A stretch of DNA of 64,000 nucleotides from Candidatus Skiveiella danica (lineage in GTDB: Bacteria; Pseudomonadota; Gammaproteobacteria; Burkholderiales; Burkholderiaceae_C): NCBI GenBank assembly GCA_016721925.1, contig JADKHE010000007.1:108754-172753 (forward strand), read 5' to 3'. Each line of letters begins with the position of its first letter. Position 1 is the first letter of the stretch. Under the pieces are notes generated by a model, which saw only the letters and a program-made list of their open reading frames with translations, had not been told where the DNA came from and ran no database searches. A program made the translations under genes and the position numbers. Shown piece by piece: positions 27,162 to 35,741 of this stretch.

Positions 27162-28439
27162 TCAGGCGGCGGCCTTGCGCTTGCGCGGAGTCGGCTTGGT
27201 CGAGGCAGCCTTCGCCGGGGCTGACTGCGGTGGCAGTGCCTGTCGGATGATGCCCTCGCAGACCTCCTGGGTCATGTAGCGCGGCACCGGGTAGCCGGTG
27301 TGGGCCTCGTGACAGGCGGCCTTGGCCAGCTCGGGGATGTCGGCTTCCTTCAGCGCCTGCAAACAGGTGGGAATGCCGAGGTCTCGGTTCAGTTGTTCCA
27401 CAGCCTCCAGGAACTTCTCGGCCAGTTCGTCTTCCGGCTCTTCAGCGCGGCCCACCCGGGCCCGCACCGCCAGCTCGGCCAGTTTGGATGTGATCGCCGG
27501 GCGGGAATACCGCAGCACGTAGGGCAGCATGATCGCGTTGGCCAGGCCGTGCGGCGTGTGGTACAGGCCGCCGAACTGGTGCGCGATGGCGTGCACGTAG
27601 CCCACGTTGGCGCGGGTGAAGGCAAAGCCGGCATAGGTGGAGGCCAGCGCCATCTTTTCGCGGGCCGCCAGGTTCTTGCCGTCGTTGTACGCGGTGCGCA
27701 GGTTCTCGAAGATCAGGCCCACCGCCGACAGCGCCATGCCGTCGGAGTAGGGCGTCTTCCAGTTGCCGACGAAGGCCTCGATCGCATGGGTGAGCGCATC
27801 GATGCCGGTGGCGGCGGTGATGGCGGGTGGCAGACCGGTCATGAGCGCGGGGTCGAGCGCGGCCATCTTGGGCACCATGCGCGGATCGACGATGACCAGT
27901 TTGCGATGCGTCTCGGGGTCGGAAATCACGGCCGCCACGGTCACTTCAGAGCCGGTGCCCGCGGTCGTTGGTACGGCGTAGATCTTCACCGGTGAGCGCA
28001 GGCCCTTGAGGTAGCCGGCGAGCTGGCGCAGCGACTTGCCGGGGTTGGCCACGGAGACGGCGATGGCCTTGGACGCATCCATCGAAGAGCCACCGCCGAA
28101 GGCCACGATCGCGTCGCAGTCATGCTCCTTGTAGAAGTCGATGGCTTTCTCGATCAGGGGAATGGGCGCGTCGGGCGTGATCTCGTCGAAGACGACGAAC
28201 CGGGCGCCGCCTTCGGTGAGCGCGTCGGTCAATCCCTTCAGCAGGCCCAGCTTCGAAATGATGCTGTCGGTGACGATCAGGATCTTGCTGTGGCCAAAAC
28301 CGGCGATGGCCTGGCCCAGGCGAGCACTGGAGCCGGGGCCGACCAGCAGGGTCGGCTGCGGAATGGGGATGAAGCGCGTCACCAGGCCGGCGCCTTTCAT
28401 CAACGCGCTCAGGCCAGTGGCACGTACCGAATCACTCAT
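27162..28439 (-). CDS. Iron-containing alcohol dehydrogenase with basic tail
   Basis: The 425-residue protein is a group III NAD(P)-dependent alcohol dehydrogenase. It shows the nucleotide-binding GGGSSMDASKA, YAVPTTAGTGSEVT, and the metal ligands in DALTHAIEAFVG, HAIAHQFGG and HTPHGLANAI. It probably interconverts an aldehyde and an alcohol in the cytoplasm. ATG 28439 is used as the start; a TTG at 28484 would add 15 residues. The last 25 residues (PAKAASTKPTPRKRKAAA) form a basic tail similar to that of the downstream reductase-like protein, which supports a joint function. Confidence 0.88.
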   Translation of the reverse strand: MSDSVRATGLSALMKGAGLVTRFIPIPQPTLLVGPGSSARLGQAIAGFGHSKILIVTDSIISKLGLLKGLTDALTEGGARFVVFDEITPDAPIPLIEKAIDFYKEHDCDAIVAFGGGSSMDASKAIAVSVANPGKSLRQLAGYLKGLRSPVKIYAVPTTAGTGSEVTVAAVISDPETHRKLVIVDPRMVPKMAALDPALMTGLPPAITAATGIDALTHAIEAFVGNWKTPYSDGMALSAVGLIFENLRTAYNDGKNLAAREKMALASTYAGFAFTRANVGYVHAIAHQFGGLYHTPHGLANAIMLPYVLRYSRPAITSKLAELAVRARVGRAEEPEDELAEKFLEAVEQLNRDLGIPTCLQALKEADIPELAKAACHEAHTGYPVPRYMTQEVCEGIIRQALPPQSAPAKAASTKPTPRKRKAAA

Positions 28440-28758
28440 CAGGTCGGAAATCAAGGACAAGGAAGTCTCCAGAGCAAAAGGCAAAAGCCGCCAGCATAGT
28501 GGGTTCGCGTCCTGGATGGTTGGGGGAGCACCTTAAACAAGGGCAAACCCTGATTCATGGAAGCCGTTGGTGGTCGTGGATTGAGCGCATGCGTGACAAT
28601 GCCAATCCCTTGCGGACGGCGCATCGGCTTCTGGCAGGGCGCGGCGGGGTGAGCATTCCCCGGCAACAGGTTCAAGGTCTCGACAGGAGTTGTTCGATGG
28701 GCAGGAAATCGTCTTCAGAATCGGCGCCGGGCGCAAACCATGGCCGGGGGTCCGCGGC
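28440..28758. other. Intergenic region between the alcohol dehydrogenase and a small membrane protein gene
   Basis: No recognisable gene is seen here. The left end holds the promoter and leader of the alcohol dehydrogenase gene, with a possible upstream TTG start at 28484. No terminator or strong inverted repeat was found. Confidence 0.5.
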
Positions 28759-28980
28759 ATGAAACTGTCGAGGCTCTTTCAGCCACGCAATCCAAGGTTC
28801 TGGTTGATGGTCGTTCTCAACCTGCTGTCCACGGCGCTGGCCTGGGTTGCGCGTTCCTACGATCTGGTTCCGCTGGCGGCGCTGATGGTCGCCGGCTTTG
28901 CCGTGGCCAATGCCGTGCTGGGCATTCGACTGGCTCTGGCGCTCATGCGCGAGGAGCCGCCCGGCGAGGCGCGCCCCTGA
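28759..28980 (+). CDS. Small membrane protein, hypothetical
   Basis: The 73-residue product starts at ATG 28759 (an upstream start at 28690 is possible). It has two hydrophobic helices (WLMVVLNLLSTALAWVA and LAALMVAGFAVANAVLGIRLALAL) separated by a short polar turn and a charged C-terminus. The family was not recognised. The gene is convergent with the DcuB-type transporter gene. Confidence 0.55.
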   Translation: MKLSRLFQPRNPRFWLMVVLNLLSTALAWVARSYDLVPLAALMVAGFAVANAVLGIRLALALMREEPPGEARP

Positions 28981-29039
28981 AAACTGCACAGGCCCCGTGT
29001 CCGGAGCCTGTTTGATCAGGGGGAAGGCTTCTCAGCGCA

Positions 29040-30389
29040 TCAGATCATCCCGCGCGACGAGACGAGCAGATAGCCCACCAGGCAGGAGGTGGACACACCC
29101 AGCAGACCGGGCACGATGAAGCTGTGGTTGATCACGAACTTGCCGATGTGCGTGGTGCCGGAGCGGTCGAACTGGATGGCCGCCAGGTCGCTCGGGTAGG
29201 TGGGCAGGATGTAGTAGCCATAGGAGGCCGCGGCGAAGGCCACGATGTAGGCCGGGGGCACGCCGATGGCCAGGCCGACCGGCACCATGGCGCTGATGGC
29301 CGCCGCCTGCGAGTTGACCAGCTTGGACACCAGCAGCAGGGCAATGGCGAAAGTCCAGGGCTGGGTCTTGACCAGTTCCGTCAGGGTGGCCTTGAGGATG
29401 GGCAGGTGCGCCTCGAACACGGTGTCGGCCATCCAGGCGATACCAAACACGGCGACCACGGCAATCATGCCGGCGCGAAACACTTCGGTCTTGCCGATTG
29501 TGGATGGGTCGGTCTTGGTGAACATGATGATCAGCGCGCCGGCCATCAGCATGAACATCTGGATGGTCAGCACCATGGACATGGGCTTGCCGCCCATCAC
29601 CGGGCGCAGCGACTGAAAGGCGCCGAGCAGGGCCACGACGGCAATCGCGCCGATGAAAATCCACATCGCGGTCCATTGGCTGGCGGTCAGCGACTTGCCC
29701 AGCAACGACGCCGACGGGCCGGTTTCGCCGTAGACGATTGCGCGCTTTTCCGGATCGGCGATCAGGGCCTGGAAGGCTTCATCCTTGTCGAGGTCCTTGC
29801 CGCGAAACCAGCTGAAGATGCCGATGGCCAGCACGCCGGTCAGGGTTGCGGGGATGGTGATGGACAGCACCCCGATGAAGTCGATCACTTGCCCGTCCAC
29901 TGGTGCCTTGGCCAGGAAAGCAACCAGCGAGACCACGGCCACAGAGACCGGGCTGGCCAGGATGCCCATCTGGCTGGCCACTGAGGCGGCCGCCATTGGA
30001 CGCTCGGGCCGGATGTTGTTCTTGATGGCGATGTCGTAAATGATGGGCAGCATGGTGTAGACGACGTGTCCGGTGCCGCACAACATGGTCAGGATGCAGG
30101 TCACGAACGGGGCGAGGATCGAGACGTACTTGGGATTGCGGCGCAGGAGCTTCTCGGCTCCCAGCAACAAGACCTCCAGGCCGCCGGATGCCTGCAGCGT
30201 GGCCGAAGCTGCGACCACAGCGATGATGGTGAGCATCACGTCGACGGGCGGTTTGCCCGGGGGCAGCTTGAATACGAAGGCCAGGATGATCAGGCCGACG
30301 CCCCCCAGCAGTCCGAGCGCCACGCCGCCCTTGCGGGCGCCGTAGAACAGGCAGACCAGGATGATGGTGATCTGAAGCAGGATGTCCAT
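29040..30389 (-). CDS. dcuB: DcuA/DcuB-type C4-dicarboxylate transporter
   Basis: The 449-residue protein has about ten to twelve hydrophobic segments. Family patterns include CLFYGARKGGVALGLLGG at the N-terminus, TILCGTGH-like TMLCGTGHVVYTMLP, and PTYPSDLAAIQFDRSGTTHIGKFVINHSF at the C-terminus. Dcu carriers exchange fumarate, malate or aspartate for succinate, mostly under oxygen limitation. A Crp-family regulator with an FNR-like box lies 1.9 kb away, which fits oxygen-dependent control but does not show it. Confidence 0.9.
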   Translation of the reverse strand: MDILLQITIILVCLFYGARKGGVALGLLGGVGLIILAFVFKLPPGKPPVDVMLTIIAVVAASATLQASGGLEVLLLGAEKLLRRNPKYVSILAPFVTCILTMLCGTGHVVYTMLPIIYDIAIKNNIRPERPMAAASVASQMGILASPVSVAVVSLVAFLAKAPVDGQVIDFIGVLSITIPATLTGVLAIGIFSWFRGKDLDKDEAFQALIADPEKRAIVYGETGPSASLLGKSLTASQWTAMWIFIGAIAVVALLGAFQSLRPVMGGKPMSMVLTIQMFMLMAGALIIMFTKTDPSTIGKTEVFRAGMIAVVAVFGIAWMADTVFEAHLPILKATLTELVKTQPWTFAIALLLVSKLVNSQAAAISAMVPVGLAIGVPPAYIVAFAAASYGYYILPTYPSDLAAIQFDRSGTTHIGKFVINHSFIVPGLLGVSTSCLVGYLLVSSRGMI

Positions 30390-30644
30390 GTGTTAACTCC
30401 TTTGAAGGAAACGCCTTGTGGGCTTTTCTGCGGCACTCGCTGCACGCGTTGGGTTGATGGCCGTCATCGTAGTCCTTGTTGTATTGCGGTGCAGCATTTC
30501 ATGCGGTGTAATTGACATGGATCATGAAACCCGGACGCCAGGATGCTCGTCCGCGCTGACGCACAACGACCTGGCCGCCGCGCGCCTGGGTCTGCGACGA
30601 CGCAAGGATTCGCCCGGGCAGCCCAAGCGGACTTGAGGAGTGTT

Positions 30645-32078
30645 TCAGGCGGGCTGCAAGCCAGCCAATTTCCGGGCCAGCCGGTTGTGCCGTTCCACGA
30701 GAGGTTCGAGTTCCAGTGTGGCGAGTCGCCCTTCGCGTACCACCACCCGCCCATTGACCACGGTCCAGGAGGCCTGAGGGCTGGCACACAGCAGCAGGGC
30801 GCCCACGGGATCGTGCACCGCACCACCGGCAAAGCCCAGGGTGCGAAGGTCGAACAGCGCCAGATCGGCGCACATCCCCGGCGCCAGGTGGCCGATGTCG
30901 GATCTGCCCAGCACCTGCGCGCCGCCCCGTGTGGCCAGCGCCAGTGCGTCGCGCACCGTCATTTCCGCCGGGCCCAGGTCGCAGCCGAAGAAGCTGCGGC
31001 GCTCGCCGTCGGCACCGATGCGAACCTCCGGCGGCTGCAGTGCGCGGCCCACGCGGGCCAGCAGCATGGCCTGCCGCGCCTCGTTCACCATGTGGGCGGC
31101 ATCGTTGCTGGCGCTGCCGTCCACGCCCAGCCCGACGGGCACGCCGGCGTCCACCATGCGCCGGATGGGAGCGATGCCCGATGCCAGCCGCATGTTGCTG
31201 CAGGGGCAATGCGCCACGCCGGTGCGGCTGGCGGCAAACAGGCTGATGCCGGCGTCGTCAAGCTTCACGCAATGCGCGTGCCACACGTCCGGCCCCAGCC
31301 AACCCAGGTCCTGCGCGTATTCGGTGGGGGTGCGGTTGAATTTTTCGCGGCTGTAGGCGATGTCGTGGTCGTTCTCGGCCAGGTGCGTGTGCAGGCGCAC
31401 CCCGTAGGCGCGGGCCAGACGGGCGGACTCGCGCATCAGGTCGCGGCTCACGGAAAACGGCGAGCAGGGTGCCACCGCCACATTGATCATCGCGCCATGG
31501 CGGGCGTCGTGGTACGTCTCAATCAGCCGGTGGGTGTCTTTCAGGATGGCCTCTTCGTCTTCCACCACCCGGTCGGGCGGCAGGCCGCCGCCGCTCTGGC
31601 CTACGCTCATGCTGCCGCGCGTGGCGACGAAGCGCATGCCGATCTGCTGCGCGGCCTCGATGCTGTCGTCCAGCCGCACACCGTTGGGGTAGATGTAGAG
31701 GTGGTCGCTGCTGGTGGTGCAGCCCGACAGCAGCAGCTCGGCCATCGCCACCTGGGTGCTGACCTGCACCATCTCGGGGGTCAGGCCCGCCCAGATCGGG
31801 TACAGCCCGCGCAGCCAGCTGAACAGCTCGGCGTCCTGCACGCCGGGAATCGCGCGCGTCAACGACTGGTACATATGGTGGTGCGTGTTCACCAGACCCG
31901 GCGTCACCAGATGGCCGCGCGCGTCAATCACCTCGTCGGCCGCCTGCGGCAGCGCAGCGGCAGGGCCGATGGCCTCGATCAGAGTGTCGCGGATGAAGAC
32001 CGACGCATCCGCGAGTTCGCGCCGGGCATCGTCGAAGGTGGCCACGCAGCGGGCATTGCGGATCAACAAGGTCGGCAT
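30645..32078 (-). CDS. 8-oxoguanine/guanine-type deaminase (amidohydrolase)
   Basis: The 477-residue protein is a cyclic-amidine amidohydrolase. The start ATG 32078 (MPTLLIRNAR) fits the family start. Metal and substrate motifs: NTHHHMYQSL (H66, H68), HTHLAEN, HAHCVKL, and GVDGSASND with the catalytic Asp. The HHHMYQ segment and overall layout match 8-oxoguanine deaminase and hydroxyatrazine-type enzymes more than classic guanine deaminase. In this purine-degrading context it would convert 8-oxoguanine to urate, or guanine to xanthine. Confidence 0.85.
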   Translation of the reverse strand: MPTLLIRNARCVATFDDARRELADASVFIRDTLIEAIGPAAALPQAADEVIDARGHLVTPGLVNTHHHMYQSLTRAIPGVQDAELFSWLRGLYPIWAGLTPEMVQVSTQVAMAELLLSGCTTSSDHLYIYPNGVRLDDSIEAAQQIGMRFVATRGSMSVGQSGGGLPPDRVVEDEEAILKDTHRLIETYHDARHGAMINVAVAPCSPFSVSRDLMRESARLARAYGVRLHTHLAENDHDIAYSREKFNRTPTEYAQDLGWLGPDVWHAHCVKLDDAGISLFAASRTGVAHCPCSNMRLASGIAPIRRMVDAGVPVGLGVDGSASNDAAHMVNEARQAMLLARVGRALQPPEVRIGADGERRSFFGCDLGPAEMTVRDALALATRGGAQVLGRSDIGHLAPGMCADLALFDLRTLGFAGGAVHDPVGALLLCASPQASWTVVNGRVVVREGRLATLELEPLVERHNRLARKLAGLQPA

Positions 32079-32192
32079 GGGAGGCAATCGGGTTGGAGTG
32101 CCAAAAGAATAGCCGATCGGCATCACGCCGCGAGGGGCTGGGCATGCGGCGAGCGGACGCAGGCCCGAACCGCGCCTGGGCCACCCCGATCC

Positions 32193-32209
32193 AGGTCAAG
32201 GTTTGACCT
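32193..32209. promoter_or_regulatory. Palindrome in the deaminase/crp divergent region
   Basis: AGGTCAA, GGT, TTGACCT is a perfect 7-bp inverted repeat with a three-base spacer in the 220-bp region between divergent genes. It could be an operator for either gene. The cognate regulator is not known. Confidence 0.45.
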
Positions 32210-32246
32210 TGAACGACCGAAAAGCCCCTCTTGATCTGTGTCTGGT

Positions 32247-32260
32247 TTGATTTCGGTCAA
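32247..32260. promoter_or_regulatory. FNR/Crp-type box
   Basis: TTGAT-TTCG-GTCAA differs by one base from the FNR consensus TTGAT-N4-ATCAA and lies 39 bp before the start of the Crp-family gene. It suggests control by an FNR/ANR/DNR-type protein, possibly autoregulation. Confidence 0.6.
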
Positions 32261-32298
32261 TGCTGGAGCGGATTTAGCACGGCACAGTCGACTCCACT

Positions 32299-32925
32299 AT
32301 GTTGCCGCTCAATTCATTTGATACTTGTGCCGAGGTCCAGACCCTTGCGCCAGGAACGCCGGTATTGCGGCGTTCCGTGGCGATGGGGGAGGTTCTGCAT
32401 GTGGATACCGGTCGCGTGGCGTTGGGCCTGATGGAAGGCGACCTGCTGGTTCATCAGCTCGGGGTGGTCGAAGGTCCGTTCTGGCTTGAGGCTACGGCGG
32501 CGGTTCTGGGTCTGCCCAGTGCGGTCGACGGAGTCGCCGAGACAGCGGTCACCCTGCGCAGGGTCCCGCTGGCCGCCTTTCAGGCGAGCCTCGACACCCT
32601 GCCACCGTCTGCGCTGGCGGTGTTGCATGACGTCGCGCAAGCGCACCGGCAACAGACCGAGTTGGCCGTGAGCCGCCTGGCCAAGGATGCCGAAGCGCGT
32701 TGCGCCGAGTGGCTGTTGCGCCATGCCGAGCCTGCGGGCGAGGCCGGCTCTATGGCCGTGATGCTGCGCCAGCGCAAACGGTTGATCGCCGCGCAACTGG
32801 GCATTGCGCCTGAAACGCTCTCAAGGGTGCTGCGGCATTTGCGCGAGCGCAGCCTGATCAGCGGGTCGGGCCGCATTGTCAACCTGGTCGATCCGGGCGG
32901 CTTGCGTTCCCTCGCGGGCGTTTGA
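32299..32925 (+). CDS. Crp/Fnr family regulator
   Basis: The 208-residue protein has a shortened cyclic-nucleotide-binding-like beta domain (about residues 1-85), a dimer helix (ALAVLHDVAQAHRQQTELAVSRLAKDAEARCAEWLL) and a C-terminal winged helix with recognition segment IAAQLGIAPETLSRVLRHLRERSLI. It has only two cysteines (near residues 10 and 134), so it cannot carry an FNR-type four-cysteine iron-sulfur cluster. It may sense haem-bound NO or another signal, as in the DNR or CooA types. An FNR-like box lies upstream. Confidence 0.88.
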   Translation: MLPLNSFDTCAEVQTLAPGTPVLRRSVAMGEVLHVDTGRVALGLMEGDLLVHQLGVVEGPFWLEATAAVLGLPSAVDGVAETAVTLRRVPLAAFQASLDTLPPSALAVLHDVAQAHRQQTELAVSRLAKDAEARCAEWLLRHAEPAGEAGSMAVMLRQRKRLIAAQLGIAPETLSRVLRHLRERSLISGSGRIVNLVDPGGLRSLAGV

Positions 32926-32961
32926 GTCCGGTCCACTGCCGCCGCGCAATTTCGCGCGCGT

Positions 32962-33966
32962 TCACTCCATCTTGATGCCGCGCTCCTTGATGAGCGCGCT
33001 GAACACTTTCGTCTCGGCCTGTGCGATGGCCTTGAACTCGGCCGGGCTCATCGGCGTGGCTTCGCCGCCCACGTCCAGGAAGCGCGCCTTGACGCTGGCC
33101 ACCGCCAGCGCCTTGTTGATGTCGCGGTTCAGCCGGGCAATCACGTCGGCGGGCGTGCCGGCCGGCGCGTAGACACCGAACCAGGTGTCGGCCTCCACAC
33201 CCTTGTAGCCCACTTCGCCCAGCGTCGGCACATCGGGGAACAGCGCCGAGCGTTTGTTGCTGGCCACGGCCAGCATCTTCAGCTTGCCGGTGCGCACATG
33301 CGGGAACGAGATGCCCGGGTCAAAGTAGTAGTCGAGCTGGCTGGCCAGCAGGTCCTGCAGTGCGGGGGCGGCACCGCGGTAGGGAATGTGCGTGGCGTAG
33401 AAACCGGCCTGCTGCTTGAACAACTCCCCGGCCAGATGCGGCGTGCTGCCAGCGCCGGCCGAGCCGTAGGAGAGCTTGCCGGGGCTCGCCTTGGCAAAGG
33501 CCACGAATTCCTTCGTGTCCTTGACCGGCAGAGACGGCTTGGTGACCAGGAACAGCTGGATGCGGCCCAGAGCGGCCACATGGGCCAGGTCCTTGCCCGG
33601 GTCATAGGGCATTTTCGCGAAGAGGAAAGGGTTGACCGACTCGATGCCGGTGGTGCTGACCAGCAGGGTGTAGCCGTCCGCCGGCGCCTTGGCCACCGTG
33701 TCGGCCGCCACATTGCCGTTGGCGCCGGCGCGGTTCTCGATGATGACGGGCTGGCCGAGCGCCTCAGACAGCGGTTGGCTCACCACGCGCGCCATCACGT
33801 CGGCCACGCCGCCGGGCGGAAAGGCGACGACCAGCTTGACGGGTTTGGAGGGCCAGGCGGTCTGGGCTTGGGCCGCGAGTGCCAGGCAGGATGCTACCAA
33901 TAGCGTAGCTGATCGTGACCATCCGACGCTGGGAAGTGGCTGATTTCTTTCATATTTGGTTGGCAT
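32962..33966 (-). CDS. Bug/TctC family periplasmic binding protein
   Basis: The 334-residue protein is a tripartite-tricarboxylate-transporter-type binding protein of the Bug family. After the signal peptide (cleavage near ALAAQAQ) come WPSKPVKLVVAFPPGG, IIENRAGANGNVAAD and the later PHVRTGKLKMLAVA. ATG 33966 follows GAGGAG. Residues about 3-25, including most of the signal peptide n-region, are encoded by dispersed repeat copy c. No TctA/TctB membrane genes are nearby, as is common for Bug proteins. The ligand is unknown. Confidence 0.9.
   Translation of the reverse strand: MPTKYERNQPLPSVGWSRSATLLVASCLALAAQAQTAWPSKPVKLVVAFPPGGVADVMARVVSQPLSEALGQPVIIENRAGANGNVAADTVAKAPADGYTLLVSTTGIESVNPFLFAKMPYDPGKDLAHVAALGRIQLFLVTKPSLPVKDTKEFVAFAKASPGKLSYGSAGAGSTPHLAGELFKQQAGFYATHIPYRGAAPALQDLLASQLDYYFDPGISFPHVRTGKLKMLAVASNKRSALFPDVPTLGEVGYKGVEADTWFGVYAPAGTPADVIARLNRDINKALAVASVKARFLDVGGEATPMSPAEFKAIAQAETKVFSALIKERGIKME
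33893..33960 (+). repeat. Dispersed repeat, copy c (inside Bug gene start)
   Basis: The plus strand reads GCTACCAATAGCGTAGCTG, then ATCGTGACCATCCGACGCTG, then GGAAGTGGCTGATTTC. This is one of the longest copies. The gene on the minus strand reads it as KYERNQPLPSVGWSRSATLLV at the start of the exported binding protein. Confidence 0.9.
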
Positions 33967-34094
33967 GGGTGTCTCCTCGGTGGTTTTTGATGAAAAAGCG
34001 GGTTTGCGGGGCTTGCCCGGCGGCTGGCGGGGCACGATGCATCCGAACGGGGCAGCGGGGTGAGCCCTCGAAAGGTGGCGGGGGATGGGCTGCT

Positions 34095-35741
34095 TCATTG
34101 CACCGTGCTGCGCGGTTTGCGCATCCAGCGGATGGGTTGTTCGCGCAGCGCGCGCGCCGGGGCGCCGTGCTCGCGCAGGGCGGCGTCGAACTGGGTGCCG
34201 GCCTCGTCCTGCAGCGCGGCGGTGCGGGCGGCGGCAATGGCGCGGGCGCGTGCCGCCGGGTCGGGCAGCGAGGGGGAGACGGCCAGGTGTTGCAGCACAT
34301 GCAGCAGGTTGTCCTTGCCGCGCTCGTTGGTGCTGCCATAGCCCTTGATCAACCGGCCGCACAGGGCAATTTCATGACCCAGCGCCGCGTGGGTGCGCAG
34401 GCCCAGAGCCACGGCGTCGAGCCATTGCTGGATCAGCGCCTGTTCGTTGGCGTAGCGGCTGCCCATCGGGCGCAGGCGCCGGCACGCGGCCAGCACCCGC
34501 AAGGCCAGCATGCCGCCCACGCTGTGCGTGCCGATCTTCAGCGGCAGGGCCCAGGGCAACTGGCCGCGCATCACGCGGGCGCGGTCCCAGCGCTGCAGGC
34601 GCACCGCCCAGCGCGGCGGCAGCAGCGCGGCGAACTCGGGTACGCCGGGCTTGAAGTGGTCGTAGAGCCTGAGCAGGTCGCCCTCTGTGGCCTTGACCTC
34701 TCCCACCACGCGGCTCCAGCGGCTGGCGCGGCTCTTGAGGTCGGCCACGCGCACGATGTCGTCAAACGCCATCCACAGCGCCAGCCAGCGTGCCACTTCG
34801 TGGGTGGTGGCGTAGCCGCTGGCCCCGGCCGGGTCGGCCTGCTGCTCGGTGGTCAGCACCGCCTGCAGGCGCTGCAGGTAAAGCTGGCCGTAGGCGGCGT
34901 CCTGGTAGTCGGTGGTTCGCGCCAGGCCGAGGGCGATGCGCTCGCGCAGCGGCGCCGGGAAGCTGGCCAAGGCCTTTTCCTGAGAATTTGAAGCTTCTTT
35001 TGCATCTTCCCAGCGTGGATCTGTCACAGTTTGCTCATCGGTTGATAGCAACTCTTCGACCCTGCGGGTCTGCTCACGCTGGCGCAAAACGGCCTCGAAG
35101 CCAAACGCAAAGCCGCGCAGGCTGGCCTGGGCCGCCTTGCCCGGCTGAGTGCCGGACTCGCCAGTCACCACGCCTTCAAACACCTCCCGCCCGAACGGCA
35201 AAACACCGCTGGCCGCGATACAGCCGAGCATCACCGCGCTGACCACCGTGCCCGCCTCGCGGGTGAGCTGCGCCATGTCCAGCACGTGGTGCTGCTGGCT
35301 GTGCTGGCGCACGAGGGACAGCAGCGCAGTGTCATCCTGCCGCCCGTCGCCGATCTGCATTTTTTCTGCGGTGGTCAGCGTGCGTGACGACGAGGTGATC
35401 ACCCGGGTGTGGGTGCTGGAGGCCAGCCCGTTGCCGATCTGCCGCGCGGTCTCCAGAAGTTCGCTGGAGACCAGCAGGTCGAGCCGGCCCGGTAGCGGGT
35501 TCAGGCCGAAGACCGGGCGTTTGCCGGCCAGCTCCGTCAGCGGTACGGGGAAGAATTCCAGGTAATAGGTGGTGGCCCCCGTGCGCTGCGCCACGCCAGG
35601 GATGGAGGTCGCCTGCGCCGGGTAGCCGGCGCGCCTGGCGCTATCGGCCAGCCATTCGGCCAGCACGCCGCCGCCTTCGCCGCCCAGCGCGCACAGCAGG
35701 ATGGAGATGGGTTGCTTGGATTGGTTCATGGTGCGGGTCAT
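34095..35741 (-). CDS. iorB: Indolepyruvate ferredoxin oxidoreductase beta subunit, long form
   Basis: The 548-residue protein pairs with IorA to decarboxylate indolepyruvate and other aryl pyruvates to acyl-CoA. Residues about 10-215 are the gamma-type pyruvate:ferredoxin oxidoreductase domain (LLCALGGEGGGVLAEWL, GVAQRTGATTYYLEF). The C-terminal 300 residues match the DUF6537-like extension (ARTTDYQDAAYGQLYLQRL). The start ATG 35741 overlaps the iorA stop by 4 bp; ATG 35729 is an alternative. Residues about 230-253, between the two domains, are encoded by dispersed repeat copy d. Confidence 0.9.
   Translation of the reverse strand: MTRTMNQSKQPISILLCALGGEGGGVLAEWLADSARRAGYPAQATSIPGVAQRTGATTYYLEFFPVPLTELAGKRPVFGLNPLPGRLDLLVSSELLETARQIGNGLASSTHTRVITSSSRTLTTAEKMQIGDGRQDDTALLSLVRQHSQQHHVLDMAQLTREAGTVVSAVMLGCIAASGVLPFGREVFEGVVTGESGTQPGKAAQASLRGFAFGFEAVLRQREQTRRVEELLSTDEQTVTDPRWEDAKEASNSQEKALASFPAPLRERIALGLARTTDYQDAAYGQLYLQRLQAVLTTEQQADPAGASGYATTHEVARWLALWMAFDDIVRVADLKSRASRWSRVVGEVKATEGDLLRLYDHFKPGVPEFAALLPPRWAVRLQRWDRARVMRGQLPWALPLKIGTHSVGGMLALRVLAACRRLRPMGSRYANEQALIQQWLDAVALGLRTHAALGHEIALCGRLIKGYGSTNERGKDNLLHVLQHLAVSPSLPDPAARARAIAAARTAALQDEAGTQFDAALREHGAPARALREQPIRWMRKPRSTVQ
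34985..35053 (-). repeat. Dispersed repeat, copy d (inside iorB)
   Basis: The minus strand reads GTTGCTATCAACCGATGAGC, then AAACTGTGACAGATCCACGC, then TGGGAAGATGCAAAAG. It is translated in IorB as a segment with TDEQTVTDPRWEDAKEA and lies between the catalytic domain and the C-terminal extension. Confidence 0.85.
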
